Positions 40,430 through 52,120 of a stretch of 64,000 nucleotides of DNA are shown here, piece by piece. A program made the translations under genes and the position numbers. Position 1 is the stretch's first letter; every line of letters starts with the position of its first letter. Below the pieces are notes generated by a model. It saw only the letters and a list, made by a program, of their open reading frames with translations, searched no databases and was not told where the DNA came from. Origin of the DNA: Druceiella hillmani (lineage: Eukaryota; Arthropoda; Insecta; Lepidoptera; Hepialidae); the NCBI GenBank assembly GCA_039881145.1, contig JAYKKI010000126.1:2890001-2954000 (forward strand), given 5' to 3'.

Positions 40430-41150
40430 AATGAACAAAACCTTGTTCCGAGCTACTATTTACAACTCGTTTAAAGTGTTCAAGCCTGAGTTGTATCAAT
40501 TTGACTTATAATCTGCGTTAGGCTCTTCTCTCAACAGCGACATCTGAAGATAACATCAATGCTGTTCGCCTGATGATAAATACCGATAAGGCAGTTTTAG
40601 GCTTTACTATAAGCCAAGTACAGAAATTTGTTAACTTGACTCTCTTGACCCTTCAATTACTGAACTATCTGAACTTGATTAGATTGAAAATAATATGGAA
40701 GTTGAATAATTCTACAGAGGTGACTTATTTTGCTGCATTCGACATCGTCATGAATGACGAAAGCTGGATGTAGAGTTATTAAATACAGAGGATGTTTTAT
40801 TCCGAAGAGTTGCCAATAAAGATGAAGAAAGGACGAAGTGCTAGAAAAAGAGGGTTACTTCGTTCATTGGACGGATGGGTTAATATGTAACGAAAATAAA
40901 AGAACTGTTACCGCATACTGGTATACAAGCAACTCTGTTCCTGTCGTTTAGAAAAAGTTCAAGAACAACGTCCTCGCAATAGAATCCTCCTTCGTAGCAA
41001 CAACACCTCTGCACACTCAGCCAGGCGAACAACCGAATATTTAACTACGTTGGGTGTAAAAATTATGGGTCCTCCACCATAAAGCCTCAACCTCGCACCA
41101 AGCAATTTCTTTCTTTTATAGCGATTTCTATTAAAATCTTAAGTTTGTTT
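40430..41150 (+). pseudogene. mariner transposase relic (D,D34D type)
   Basis: Mariner elements move by cut-and-paste into TA sites. The N-terminal DNA-binding part is visible near 40,455-40,500 (RATIYNSFKVFK) and 40,540-40,640 (TSEDNINAVRLM... then FTISQVQKF), matching the '..NWF.EFKRGR' and 'AVR.MI..D...T..QI' blocks. The catalytic part is visible near 40,895-41,100: KRTVTAYWYTSN, then EQRPRNRILLRSNNTSAHSA, then TEYLTTLGVKIMGPPP and LNLAPSNFFLL. In active mariners this reads '..LHHDNASAH...HPPYSPDLAP.D.F': here the second catalytic Asp is Asn (SNN), the Tyr of PPYSP is a stop, and the third Asp before FFL is Ser-Asn. The region of the first catalytic Asp is deleted or unreadable. Clearly inactive. 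Confidence 0.82.
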
Positions 41151-42880
41151 CAAAGTTTGACAACGTTTGCAGCGAGGGAGTACTTTTAGAAGATGAAATA
41201 GAGAATTATGGGGATTCAAGATATAGTCCAAAGCCATTAGTAACTGAGGTTTTGAAGCTAGAATCAAAATAAGACGCACCACAAGGATTCTTCAAAATAT
41301 GGACAAGAAGACATAAAACACTTAAGTTGCGTCGGTTACGTATTTCCATCCTGGCCATTTTTTCCGAAACGAAATGTATAGCGAATACATCTATTTTGAA
41401 GGCCTTCTAATTTATTTAATCAACCTTAAGAGAGTATAAGTACAACTCCATAATCGAGTAAGGATAATAAGGTGTTTGGCAATTTGCTTGTTAAATATTC
41501 AAATACCTATTTATAAACGAGAACAGATAGATCAAGATTAAAGTTTAATTTTGGAGAAATATAATGACGTCATTTATTATAAATATTAAGTAACAGTTCT
41601 CTAATATCTCTAAAATTTGCGACACCATATATATGATAATTTTATTTCATTTCATTACTAAAAATCGACCCTTATCTGCGATAAATATCGTTAGTACAGA
41701 GTTGTGAATCAAAATATTTTCCATGTTGCTACTGATCACGTTCAATGTTATTCAACTTCGATTATTGAAAGATAATTATTAGAAACATATCTAAAGTACA
41801 TAAGTTTATAAAAAACCGAAGCTTAAAGAAACAATCAATGCTTCACAAAATCCGCCTTTCTTACTTATACCACTATATTGACAAATACAATTCAAACGTA
41901 CTCTAAGATTTATTACGATAATTCCATAAAAATATTTATTGTTTCCTATTATTCGTTTTATAATACGAAAACCTTGCTGGTAATTTAGCCAAATGTGTAA
42001 TTTTGCGGATTCTCTTTTGATTCTAATTTTGCGTATACCTTAGACATACAATTAATATCTTTCCAAACTTTTACATTTTAACTGAAATTTGTAACAACGG
42101 TAATAATTAGTCCTTGACTTTAAAAAGTAATTCTTTGCAAATGTAAATATTAATTATTACTAAAAATAATGACTATATTTAAAACTAAAAAACGTAGTCA
42201 GATAAAAAGGCCAGCCCCCGCGCGGATCACGCTCATTTTTGGCAATTCAAACGCACTAAATATAACGTTAATTTTTCTAAAATATAAATGAGCTTAAAAT
42301 TAGACCTGTAAAAGTTATATTAAAAATTATTTATATTCACTGAATAGATATACCGCTTTTAATAAAATAAATATGTATTATACATATAACTAAGATAAAT
42401 GTTTTTGTGATATTTATAATAATGAAATAAAAAATTAAATCACATTTGAATGAAACTACGTGATATAGTATTATTTCTATTTTATTTAAATTCTTTACAA
42501 CGACCTAGGTTTCGTTGTATGACAACATCATTTAATGAATTAAAAATAATAAGAATAAACAAAAAAAGTTAAATATATTTATTATCATATACATCGAAAT
42601 ACTTAAGGAACTTCCCGAATCAATTAAGTTAAAGGATCGATAAAAAAATAATGAATATGGGTAAAATCAATAAAAAAATCCTAAAATGTGATAAAATCAC
42701 AACAAATAATAAATCATCCCAAGAAACTAAATGAAGCCTTAAAACCAAATAAAAATACAAAAATACATACAAAATACAATAAAATCAATAAAAGTGATTT
42801 CAATATATTCTTGAAAAACAAAGAAATAACCAACATTGTAAAAGAGTAAATTCTGTACATGGAAAATATTTTAAAAATAA
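41151..42880. other. Intergenic AT-rich DNA, no feature
   Basis: No gene, hairpin or repeat that I can support. A short GC-richer spot (CAGCCCCCGCGCGGATCACG) lies near 42,212. Confidence 0.4.
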
Positions 42881-43080
42881 CGATTTATTTAGCATACCTA
42901 TAAAATGATAATAGATGCCAGAAAACGTTTTTCTAGATTTTGTCACCAAAATCTACAAGACGGATATTGATGAAATTTGCTATGGTAATAGTTTATAACC
43001 AAGAGCTATGTATGAAAGAATAAAAAAAATCTTATTCCACATTTCACGCGAGTGAAACTGTGGGACACAGCTAGTAGATA
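42880..43080 (+). mobile_element. 3' end of lepidopteran dispersed repeat
   Basis: The order CCAAAATCTACAAGACGGAT, TTGATGAAATTTGCTATGGT, AATAGTTTATAACC and finally TTTCACGCGAGTGAAACTGT + GGGACACAGCTAGTA is the typical 3' end of a common lepidopteran element. It ends in CTAGT. The same type of end is present in the opposite orientation at 14,430, 4,583 and 52,127. Confidence 0.55.
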
Positions 43081-44560
43081 ATATAATTTACTTACATGTA
43101 TTGTCATGTTTTCTCTTAGAACAAATGAAGTTTAGCAAAAATACGAATTTCACTGATTTTTTAATGAAAGAATATACATAAAAACGATGTATCTTTATAA
43201 AATAAACCCCAGTCGCGATTATTTTATTATGGAAAAGTTATTGGATAAAAAAATTACTAGTAATAATACCTCCACTTATTGTATTACAAATTGTTTTCAT
43301 TAGTTTCAATTTATAATTAGATATTACATATTTTGCAAACATAAAATTTGAGAAAATGTTAGATAAGACATTAATAAAAACTTACGAAATTAAAAAGAAC
43401 GTTATGTGGATGTCAGTCTATATTAACAAAAACTCTCAATATCAACCTTACAAATGTATTATTAAATTTTTATTTCATGATTTCTTTTAATTATAGATTA
43501 ATAATTGGGAATAAATGTATTTTAAAAACAATGAAAATTTGACTGTTTACCACTCCAAAAAACATTAAATTTAATGTAAGTAAAGATGAAATATGAAATT
43601 ACAATTAAAAATTTACATGTCATAAACAAAATATTTAAACGTCATAATTATTTACATTTTTAGAACCTTGTAAATTTTTATTGTTTTTATTTTTCTTGTT
43701 TTATTTTTCTTATTAATACTTATGTTTAAATTTTTGTTGAGCGTTTAGTACATAATTATAAATGTAAAGTGAAAATATTTCAGCTATAAAAAATAAAGAT
43801 ATTCATTGTAATGAAATTTTTTAAAAATACATTTTTATAATAAAATAATCACGAATAAGACATATTTTTTACATATAATATTATAATACAATACAATATA
43901 ATAAATATAATTTTTATGCATATTGTTCAAATGAAAAAAAATTACTAAAATTAGCATTTCTGTTACACTGACCTCATATTTCACTTTTATGCATAAAAAG
44001 CAAATTTCCGAAATATGACACGATAATTATTGTGTAGTAAATTGTAAAAATACTTCAAGAAATAGAAAATTGAAATTTTACACATTTCCAAGTTCGACTT
44101 GAAAATTAGATAAAAAAATACATTAATTACTACACTCATTTTGTTGAGCTGAAAACAATAAATATTATATATCCTGACAAATAAAACTTTTTATTATTCG
44201 TTAATGAAGCCCTTTATTTAGATATTTTTCTCTACCTTACAATAAATAAAAAGATAAACAATCTAATATAACTAAACATTATTTTATCCAAGACACAAAT
44301 AATACTCACTTTTCTTCGACAAAAATAACAAAGGAACAATTGATACATAGTTAGGAACACAATATAAAAAAAAATAATGCATATGATATAAATCACAGTT
44401 CTACTAGAACCATCTACTAGAACATCTACTAGAACCGTTAATTTGAAGCGTACAAATAAAATCGATGCGCCTCTAAAGTTTCGCAGCCAATTCGTCAGCG
44501 TAGTACTGAATTGATAATATCATCGCTTAAATTATATCTGGCATCACACACTAGGTAGGG
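43081..44560. other. Very AT-rich intergenic DNA
   Basis: Nothing supportable; long A/T runs only. Confidence 0.4.
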
Positions 44561-44599
44561 CCTGAAATCAAAACATAATAGTAGTACCGGCCTCGTGTA

Positions 44600-45010
44600 T
44601 GAATATTAATAAGTGAAGAGAAAACTTTGTAAAAAAGGGGTACCCCCTTTTTAAGGATATTACACGAATGCAGGAGTTTGAGATTTGGCATAGTTAAAGT
44701 TTAAATGGAGAAGGAGTGCAGAAAACTAAAATTTATTTATAATATGTCTTAGAATATAGAGAAATCCAGAAGGCGCATATCAACAAATCACTTCGCCGTC
44801 TGAAGCCAAAAATCTTTCCCTCCACCACGCTCCCACTAGAACACCGCCCTACCCACACGGTGTTACAAGCAGAATAAATTTACCCACCAACTCTGGGAAA
44901 CCGACGCATATAAATATATCTACTTGTGTTGTTGTACACATTTATTTCGATTTGTGGTGCATCGCTTTGCTCATTTATATGAAGTATTATTATGGCCGCC
45001 ATCTTAAATT
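44600..45010 (+). mobile_element. Lepidopteran 'GGAGAAGGAGTGCA' dispersed repeat, copy 1
   Basis: Motifs in order: AAGTGAAGAGAAAACTTTGT, CCCCCTTTTTAAGGATATTA, GTTTGAGATTTGGCATAGTT, AATGGAGAAGGAGTGCAGAA, GAAATCCAGAAGGCGCATAT, and near 44,990 GGCCGCCATCTTAAATT. The same order recurs at 45,748, so this is a dispersed family. Non-coding here. Confidence 0.6.
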
Positions 45011-45740
45011 TGTAGAATGTTTATTTATATATGTTTTATGCGAGTATAAATTTAAAACAATTAGCTTAGTATCTAATAGCATAGAGAGGAAAATAAAAGG
45101 AAAAATTAGCTATATAAATTAGCATTCCTCAATTTGATAAAATTTCTACTTATTTTAAACAAAATCGCATTTTCAAGAAATTAAAAAAGGCGGCCGGACG
45201 TAACATTTGTTTCCTCCGCGCGTCTCCCTAACCCTACATGCAATTATTATAAACGCCATAGTAAGTAAAATATTCCAAAATTAATTATAACGACGGATAT
45301 CTTCAACGTTACACAAAATTCTCCAACATCCTGATTAACAAATCAAATCTTATATTTTTTAGCATCAAACAATTAAGACGTTTTAAATTAGGTAAAAAAA
45401 AGTTTTAATACGTGACAACACCAACGAAAATGGCGCGCTTCTGTACAATTTACTTCGATACTTTAAAATTGCACAGTTAATTAAAAATTAAATGAAGTAA
45501 TAGAATTTACCTATGACAAATAATCCCCCTTTGTTTTTTTGCAGTCCAGTGATATTATTGCAGATGAGAATAGAACCAGTCGCCATTTTAAGCGATGGTG
45601 TCACAACCGTTCAGAAATGTGTCTAGATTGGAACTGACAGCCGCATTTTGATACTATGCCTTTTATGCGTAGTTTTTGTGGACACACCGGCGCGCGTACT
45701 CTCGCCTTCTGAACTACTCTTTATTCTAAGTAATATGTGT
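45011..45740. other. Intergenic DNA between two repeat copies
   Basis: No gene. A few short GC-richer stretches (near 45,190 GCGGCCGGACGTAACAT) may be repeat remains. Confidence 0.35.
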
Positions 45741-45747
45741 TATACAT

Positions 45748-45870
45748 TAATATGTGAAGGGAAAACTTTGTATCCCTTTTTAAGCATATTGAACGCATGG
45801 AGGAGTGTGAGATTTGGATTGTATGGAGAAGGAGTGCAAGAAGCTAAAATATTTATGTAATAAGTATATC
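45748..45870 (+). mobile_element. Lepidopteran 'GGAGAAGGAGTGCA' dispersed repeat, copy 2
   Basis: A direct repeat of 44,610-44,745: ATGTGAAGGGAAAACTTTGT, CCCTTTTTAAGCATATTGAA, GGAGTGTGAGATTTGG, ATGGAGAAGGAGTGCAAGAA. The open frame across it (45648-45860) is a by-product. Confidence 0.65.
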
Positions 45871-46930
45871 TTGCAAATACATTAAATTGTATATTGCAAA
45901 TACATTAAAAGATGTATTCTTTACGTTCATACTGTCAATGTAAAACACAATAGTCTGTGGTCAACCAGTCGCACAGAGCAGAGATTGTCGCCAAAGAATA
46001 TTAAAATGTGAAATTGACTGAATGAGTTTCGAGCCGTGAATTTGTTTGATTTCAAATGTTCCTTTTTCAATAGTCTGTGGAGTGTATATCAAGGCAAAAA
46101 CGCGTTTATTTTGTGTTTTGTATAATAGATATCTGTATTTTATATTGTATTGAAGTACAGCTTGCTTAATATACACCTGTTGCAAAAGGAACATTTTTGT
46201 AACGGCAATCTGAATTGACTTAGTTTTGGCCACCTACTCATATTAGTGTTTTCAACAAAGTGAGTAGGTAAGTACATTTTATTATTTGAATTAGAGCAAT
46301 CCTGTTTCGTAATTTCAGTTCGGACTTCCAGTAATTTCGTTACACTTTTATATGCAATGATTTTAAAGGTATACTCTTTGACAAATTAACTTTCAAACTT
46401 ACCTATAAATTTAATGAATTACGGTTGAATTTCGACCACTAGGCAAACGCTGTTATTATTCATATTATGTACGTCTTGTATTGACTACTAATTTATTAAA
46501 CGCAGTTATTAGATTGAAATATGTAGCCTTAGATTATAAAAAACTTATATCAGAAAGTCTCCTCATCAATGCATATAAAAATAGTGGTTTAACGGCGGTA
46601 GCGCTTTTTGGCCTTTACGGGAAATAAATCTTATTATTTGTTGGCGCTTTACATTCAATAAAATTATGACCCTGTTTTTGGCTAGTTAATATTTTAAATA
46701 TTACACGTTTTAGTTACATAGATACAACCTGCGTTCAAAAATTCAATTTCTCATGTACCTAAATCAGTTTTTTTAAAGTACTTGATAGATAGGTACGATA
46801 TCCTTGAAACCACTTATCGATTTTGTCACTCTTTAGCTTCAGTATAGTCATAATATACGGTATGTTCTTCTTACAGCATTCTGTGACCACAAATCTATTT
46901 ATACAATTAATAATTTTCATTTCATGCATA
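45871..46930. other. Intergenic AT-rich DNA
   Basis: No gene is supported; the 90-codon minus frame at 45961-46233 has no domain. Confidence 0.4.
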
Positions 46931-46957
46931 TAGGGGAGAGGAGAGTAATACGGGGTA
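46931..46957 (+). repeat. Left terminal inverted repeat of the pogo-like element
   Basis: Includes the TA border and 25 element bases, G-rich on the + strand. Mismatches to the right repeat are scattered, so the two ends have aged independently. Confidence 0.82.
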
Positions 46958-47382
46958 GCGGGTAAAATAGGGTACTCCGCGAAACTCACGGTTTAAACTG
47001 ACCAATCACGGTCGTTCAAGCATCGCTTGATGCGCCGCTATTACACATATTAGTCGCTCGGTTGTTATTGTTCAAAAGTATACACTTGGCGAAATAATCC
47101 GAAAAAAACTGTTTTACTGCAAAATGGTTATTATATTTCTCCTGGCTTTGACACGTGACTGTATTATTAAGTAATCCTAGCTTGTGAGGTGTAGCTGTGA
47201 TTGATGCTTAAACTAACCCATAACAAGATAAACATTGTGTTACTTTGAGAATAACTACAGTTTTTTTCTTTGGATTTTTATTAGAAAATGGCACGAGATT
47301 TTTTGTTTGTTTTTCTTGAAATGGGTTTGTGCTTTTTTTATTTGTGTGCTTTTCATGGCTTTTCTTTTCTTTTGTAACTACA

Positions 47383-49287
47383 AACGCACGACCGACAGAG
47401 AGCCGTGATCCGAAGAAACCATGCGGGAAGCAATTAAAACTGTTTTGGATAGGAAAATGAGCTATAATAAAGCAGCGAGACAATTTTCTGTGCCACAGAC
47501 GAAACTAGAAAGAAAAATTGACGCTGCTCGCTCAGTATCGAATGAATCATCTGGCAAAAATTTACCCATACCCATTAAAGTCACATTGGGCCCTAAGCTA
47601 CCTATTTTTCTGAGAGAAGAGGAACTTTATGCCTATTTATTAGAAATGGAAGAGAGGTTATACGGAATTACGACTAAAGATATCAAAGCGTTGACGTATC
47701 AGTTGGCATTAAAAAATAATAAGTCTAATCCATTCAAACCCGAGAAAAAATAGGCTGGTAGAGAGTGGATCAATGGCTTCCTGAAACAACACCGAGAGTA
47801 TTCAATTATAAAACTGGAAAACACTTCTACTGTCAGGGTATCTGGATTCAACAAAGTTGTTGTACAAATTTGTTTCAATTTCCTCGGCAATGTATACGAT
47901 GAGTACAAATTGACGCCTGACAAGGTGTTTCTGTTGTGCCCAAGACAAAATCAAAAATAATCGCTAAAAGAGATCACAAACAAGTTGGATCCATAGTTTC
48001 AGCAGAGCAGGGACAGACGATCACGGTCGAGATAGGCTTCAGTGCAGCTGGAAACTACATGCCACCCATGCTTGTTTTCTTTGAAAAAGAATGATTCCAA
48101 AGCTGATGGTGAATTCACAAGCTGATTGTTGGGGCACATCTATTTTCGGGCTGGATAACTTCGGAACTGTTCCTCCAATGGTTTAAGAAATTTGTGATTT
48201 TCAATGGCACAACATCTACACTCAAAACATTGACCTGATCAATGAAGCCAGCGCTCATGGTGTTATAAACTTGTGTTTTCTCCCGCAGACGGCACATCAT
48301 TTTCAAGCAGTGGCTGTTTCTTTCATGCGACCATTGAGTATTTATTATGACCAAGCCGTTACAACCAAGCTCCGATTTAACCCAAGACTAGTCGTTACTA
48401 TCTGCCAAGTAGCTAAAATCTTTGGAAATGCATTTGTTCGGGCGGCCATAATGTCGACTGCAGTGAACGGATTTCGTAAGTGTAGGATTAGACCCTATAA
48501 TCCGAACGTATTTAATATAAACAGATTTCGCCCCTTCCTTGACAACCGAGATCCAGTTGAATGACGGTCAATCTAATTCTTCCACAAACCGAGGAGTATT
48601 TCAATACATAAGCAATGTCACTACTGTCCAAACATGTGATTTCTTTCAAAGAAAGGAAACCTCATGGAGCTCAGTCACAATAGCTAGCTGCACAAACAGC
48701 TGATAATGCTACTTTAACTAGTGACGTTGTTGATGACCCTTTGGAAGGGTGTTACCAATGGTATCAGAGGCTAATGCATCAGGAACCAGTGTCACCACCA
48801 TCAGTGCCAGATAAAATTTAGGAGGAATCAGAGACATCACTATCCGACCAGCAAACACACGCAGTACAACCAGCCCAAAGCCTTATCAGTCAGGAACTAA
48901 AGACGTCTATAGCCAATTAGACAACAACCAGACAAAACCACAAGCAACAAAATCGACAGTAGCTTTTCTGCCTTCTCCGAAACAAATATTACCACTTCCA
49001 GTTACCAAAAAATCCTCACGTTTTATTAAAAAATGTGGAAAAACTAAAATTATCACGTCAAAACTCAAAATAGAAAATCATGGAATAGTAGCAGAACAGC
49101 GAAAACAGCAAAACGACTAAGAGTCTCATGAGGAGAACTCGCAATGTATGTGTAGCTGTATTCCATTTCGATTGAAGGATGGATATCGTGCTTAATTTGT
49201 GGTAAATTGACATATAATAGCTGTGTAGGATTCGCGTTTGATAATGACGACAATATTCACGTCTGCAAATTCTACCAGTCTAAATAA
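47383..49287 (+). pseudogene. pogo/Tigger-like transposase pseudogene
   Basis: The order of domains is that of lepidopteran pogo-like transposases. A Psq-type helix-turn-helix near 47,383-47,520 (YKRTTDREP, a stop where Trp is usual, then SEETMREAIKTVLDRKMSYN and KAARQFSVPQTKLERK). A CENP-B-like second DNA-binding region near 47,600-47,880 (LLEMEERLYGITTKDIKAL, AGREWINGFLKQHREYS, VSGFNKVVVQI). The DDE_1 core near 47,890-48,420 (YDEYKLTPDKVF, KIIAKRDHKQVGSIVSAEQG, GFSAAGNYMPPMLVFFEKE, LINEASAHGVINLCFLPQTA). After the core, AAIMSTAVNGFRKCRIRPYN. A basic tail near 48,960 (FLPSPKQILPLP) and a final Cys-rich motif (WISCLICGKLTYNSC...VCKFYQ) ending TAA at 49,287. The first catalytic Asp region and others are broken; many stops and frameshifts. 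The 110-codon frame 47421-47753 is the longest intact piece. Confidence 0.88.
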
Positions 49288-49542
49288 TAAGCATTTTATC
49301 TTGTAATCTTCATCATGGTGTAAGGTGGCCCCCAGGGGGGTACCCTATCCCCAGGGGGTACCTTGGGCCAAGACGGAGCAAAACACCTTTTTTTGGTTTC
49401 CATATTTTTTATTCTAAAATTGATAACTAAAAATTCCTAGTAACACCAAATGTTGGAAGAATAATAAACAGTAGTTAATTTGAAAAAAAATATGATTATC
49501 TTGCTATATAAACTTTGCTTTTATTGATCTTTAAACTTTAAG

Positions 49543-49569
49543 TACCCCATCTTGCCACCCTCTCTCCTA
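49543..49569 (-). repeat. Right terminal inverted repeat of the pogo-like element
   Basis: TACCCCATCTTGCCACCCTC + TCTCCTA, the imperfect complement of the left end; the element border is the TA at 49568-49569. Confidence 0.82.
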
Positions 49570-49815
49570 CTAATTTCGTCCATTTTAATAATTTGAAATT
49601 CAATGGCATTTACATCTAAATGGCCTTTATACAGTAACAGTTCGTACCACAGTTGCCATCGTGGTAGCGTCACTGCCACCAACTACCGCTGTGTATACGC
49701 TGGCGAACGTTCATATTTTCCTGGCAGAACACTGTCACATTGCACGGGCAACTATAACACGAACTGTCAACGTGCAAACGCCACAAAGGTGTAATTTCAC
49801 CTTCATCTATAATTT
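49570..49815. other. GC-richer block of unknown origin
   Basis: Between the pogo-like element and the LINE tail is a ~190-bp GC-richer stretch (49,620-49,800) that is open in two forward frames. No domain is recognised. It may be the upstream part of the LINE copy, or an unrelated fragment. Confidence 0.3.
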
Positions 49816-49817
49816 TT

Positions 49818-50035
49818 TTTGTTTATATTTTCGCTTAATGTGTTCTAGCATTGTAAACTTCTATTTAATTTTTGTTTTGCTCTTTAGTTTATTTTTGTTA
49901 TCAAGCAATAATGACAGATATTCGGAGTGTGATCTAATCAGTATTGCCTAACCAACAAATCTAAACTTGACAGTAGCAAAATTCTCTCTGGAGAGAATAA
50001 TCGCCACAGAATAAAAATATAAGAATAAGGTGTAA
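49818..50035 (+). mobile_element. Second copy of the LINE 3' UTR
   Basis: Shares with 40,160-40,340 the strings AATTTTTGTTTT, TATCAAGCAATAATGACAGA(TAT), TGATCTAATCA and CTGGAGAGAAT, in the same order and orientation. It ends near ATAAAAATATAAGAATAAGG, which resembles a simple-repeat LINE tail. Confidence 0.75.
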
Positions 50036-52120
50036 TTTATAACCCTACGCCATCTAGGGACTAGATAAAAAATACCCAAAAATGATAACCGTTCGAAAAC
50101 ATTTCATAACTGAATTTAGCGACATTCAAACAGTTATAACATTCAACGTCATAAAAGAAAATTTAATCTCAGCGAGCTTCTTATTGCTTGATTGATAAAA
50201 ATCTTAACGTAATTACTTAACTCTAAATTATTTGGCAGCGACATCTGTTTCTTAAGCAACATATTACGCTTAAAAAATTTTCAATGCTTTAAATAAGTAA
50301 AGTGATTTATTCTTTTCCAAATTCATCACTAGAGGGCCATATTTATTTTACTTTAAATAATAAAAATTAAGTGATTGACAAAAAAATTAATTTAAATGAA
50401 AAAAAAGCTTTACAAACAACATTAAAAAAAATGTGTATGTACTTATGTAAGCGCGTCAGAAAAATTAATAGAAATTTATAATTGTTATCATATTATTATT
50501 AACAATAACATTGTTGTTTATTTTTTTAACTCATTTTAATTTTTTTTATTAAATTAATTAAATTTAATTATTTTAAACACTTAAATGAATATGCTGAAAA
50601 TTTATTATAAATTATCAATTTTAAGTATTTAAGATAAAGTAATAAGTCATAATGGAAATAGATACATATTAAAACTTAACCTCACTTAGAGAAATACACT
50701 TAAAACATGTTTTAGAAAGTTTATAAGCACTATTTCTCTCACGAATATTTACAATAAATATATGTTTCTTATTATATGGGTCATTATTAAATTTCAATTA
50801 GCTTTTAAAAATATTAGTTGAAACCACAAATATAACTTAAATTTATATCAATATAAAACATTTATGTTTACAAATACCTCAATAACTATTATATAGTCCA
50901 TTCAATTTCAAGATGGAATGTTTAGAAACACCCACTTTTCATTGTTCAGGTATTGCAAACCTTTTTCTTACATGCACGTTAGTAATTTTATGTGTATTTA
51001 TTTGCTTTTTGTGATTAAAACATATTTTTATCAGTGTGCACATTTACACTGTGTACATACGTAACTTAAATTATATAGATTTTATTTTATATTTATGAGA
51101 AATTCAGATAAGTAAGATGAAGTGTTTCGAACAATTTAAAAGTATTACATAAAAAAAACATATAATAAAATAATACCAAAAATGTCTATAGAAATAGTCG
51201 TTTAATTAAAAGTTAAGTTATGCAGAAAATTATTACAAAGTAATCGCAAATACTTAATTTTTGAGTAATCATTAAAATATTTTTTAAAAGAACTAATGTA
51301 TAAAAATACATGAAATACAATAACATTTCACAGACAAAATACACCGCATACGTATACAATTACATCTCAATACATCTGGGCTTCACACCGATATCCAAAG
51401 ATGGTTGTGCCTAATGCTAACGTCGGCGAGGTCGACCTTTTGCCAATATCACTGAGAAATAGTATTACAGAACATATCATATCTATTACAGAACATATTA
51501 GCAGAATGTATTCATCATAAATCTATCTATTACATCGTATATTAACAATAACAATGTTGGTTCAGACATGCCGCGGGGCTTATTAAATGACATTGCTCAA
51601 AGTAGAAATCTTTTGACATCGTTTAATTTAAAAGTAGTGTTTTCTTTCGCCATATAAAATTTATTTTGTGTCCAGATCATTTTGATTCTGTTTATCTTAC
51701 AGTGATATAACGGCAATCTTAGTATTTTACAATTATATGTATTATTGAACAGCTGTATAGGTACGGTCCTTAGAAGAACATTCGCCATTTTAATTACACT
51801 CGTACTTAAAAATATCATACATTTAACACAACGTATTTAACATTATAAAACACATAATAATATAAAAAACTTAATATAATACAAAATGTTTTTATGAAAC
51901 ACCATACATTTACAGAGCAATATTGGAAAATGAAATGTACGGACATTTCCCGCCATTACGTTGATAAGTGTTGCAAGCAAGCATTGAATATACGTTGTAT
52001 AAATAAGTTGCCATACGTGGACATACAGTAAACAAAAAAATATAATTGACCTGAATCTAAATACCTCTGGACAAGAAGTGTGTCCCATGTGAACATACAC
52101 ATAATGAATGTCGCAAATAA
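50036..52120. other. AT-rich intergenic DNA
   Basis: No gene. The short frames at 51597-51818 and 51843-52100 have no domain. 'CGCCATCTAGGGACTAGAT' near 50,049 is a repeat-like word also seen elsewhere. Confidence 0.4.

Larger units (their letters stand above)
46931..49569 (+). mobile_element. Full-length, inactive pogo/Tigger-like DNA transposon with both TIRs
   Basis: The left end TAGGGGAGAGGAGAGTAATA(CGGGGTA) starts at 46931 and the right end, read as complement from 49569, is TAGGAGAGAGGGTGGCAAGA(TGGGGTA): 20 of 27 bases match. TA at both borders fits the TA target duplication of the Tc1/mariner/pogo superfamily. Length is about 2.64 kb. Inside is a single decayed transposase reading frame in the + direction, listed separately. 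The 3' non-coding part has a run of GTACC/CCAGGGGG repeats (49,330-49,370) that resembles the terminal repeat motif. The element has intact borders but no coding capacity. Confidence 0.88.

Noticed and set aside
45961..46233. 90-codon minus-strand frame
   Set aside because: No recognisable motif and no coding composition compared with its surroundings.
47208..47483. 91-codon minus-strand frame at the start of the pogo-like element
   Set aside because: It is antisense to the recognisable transposase N-terminus and Lys/Asn-rich from AT bias; a shadow frame.
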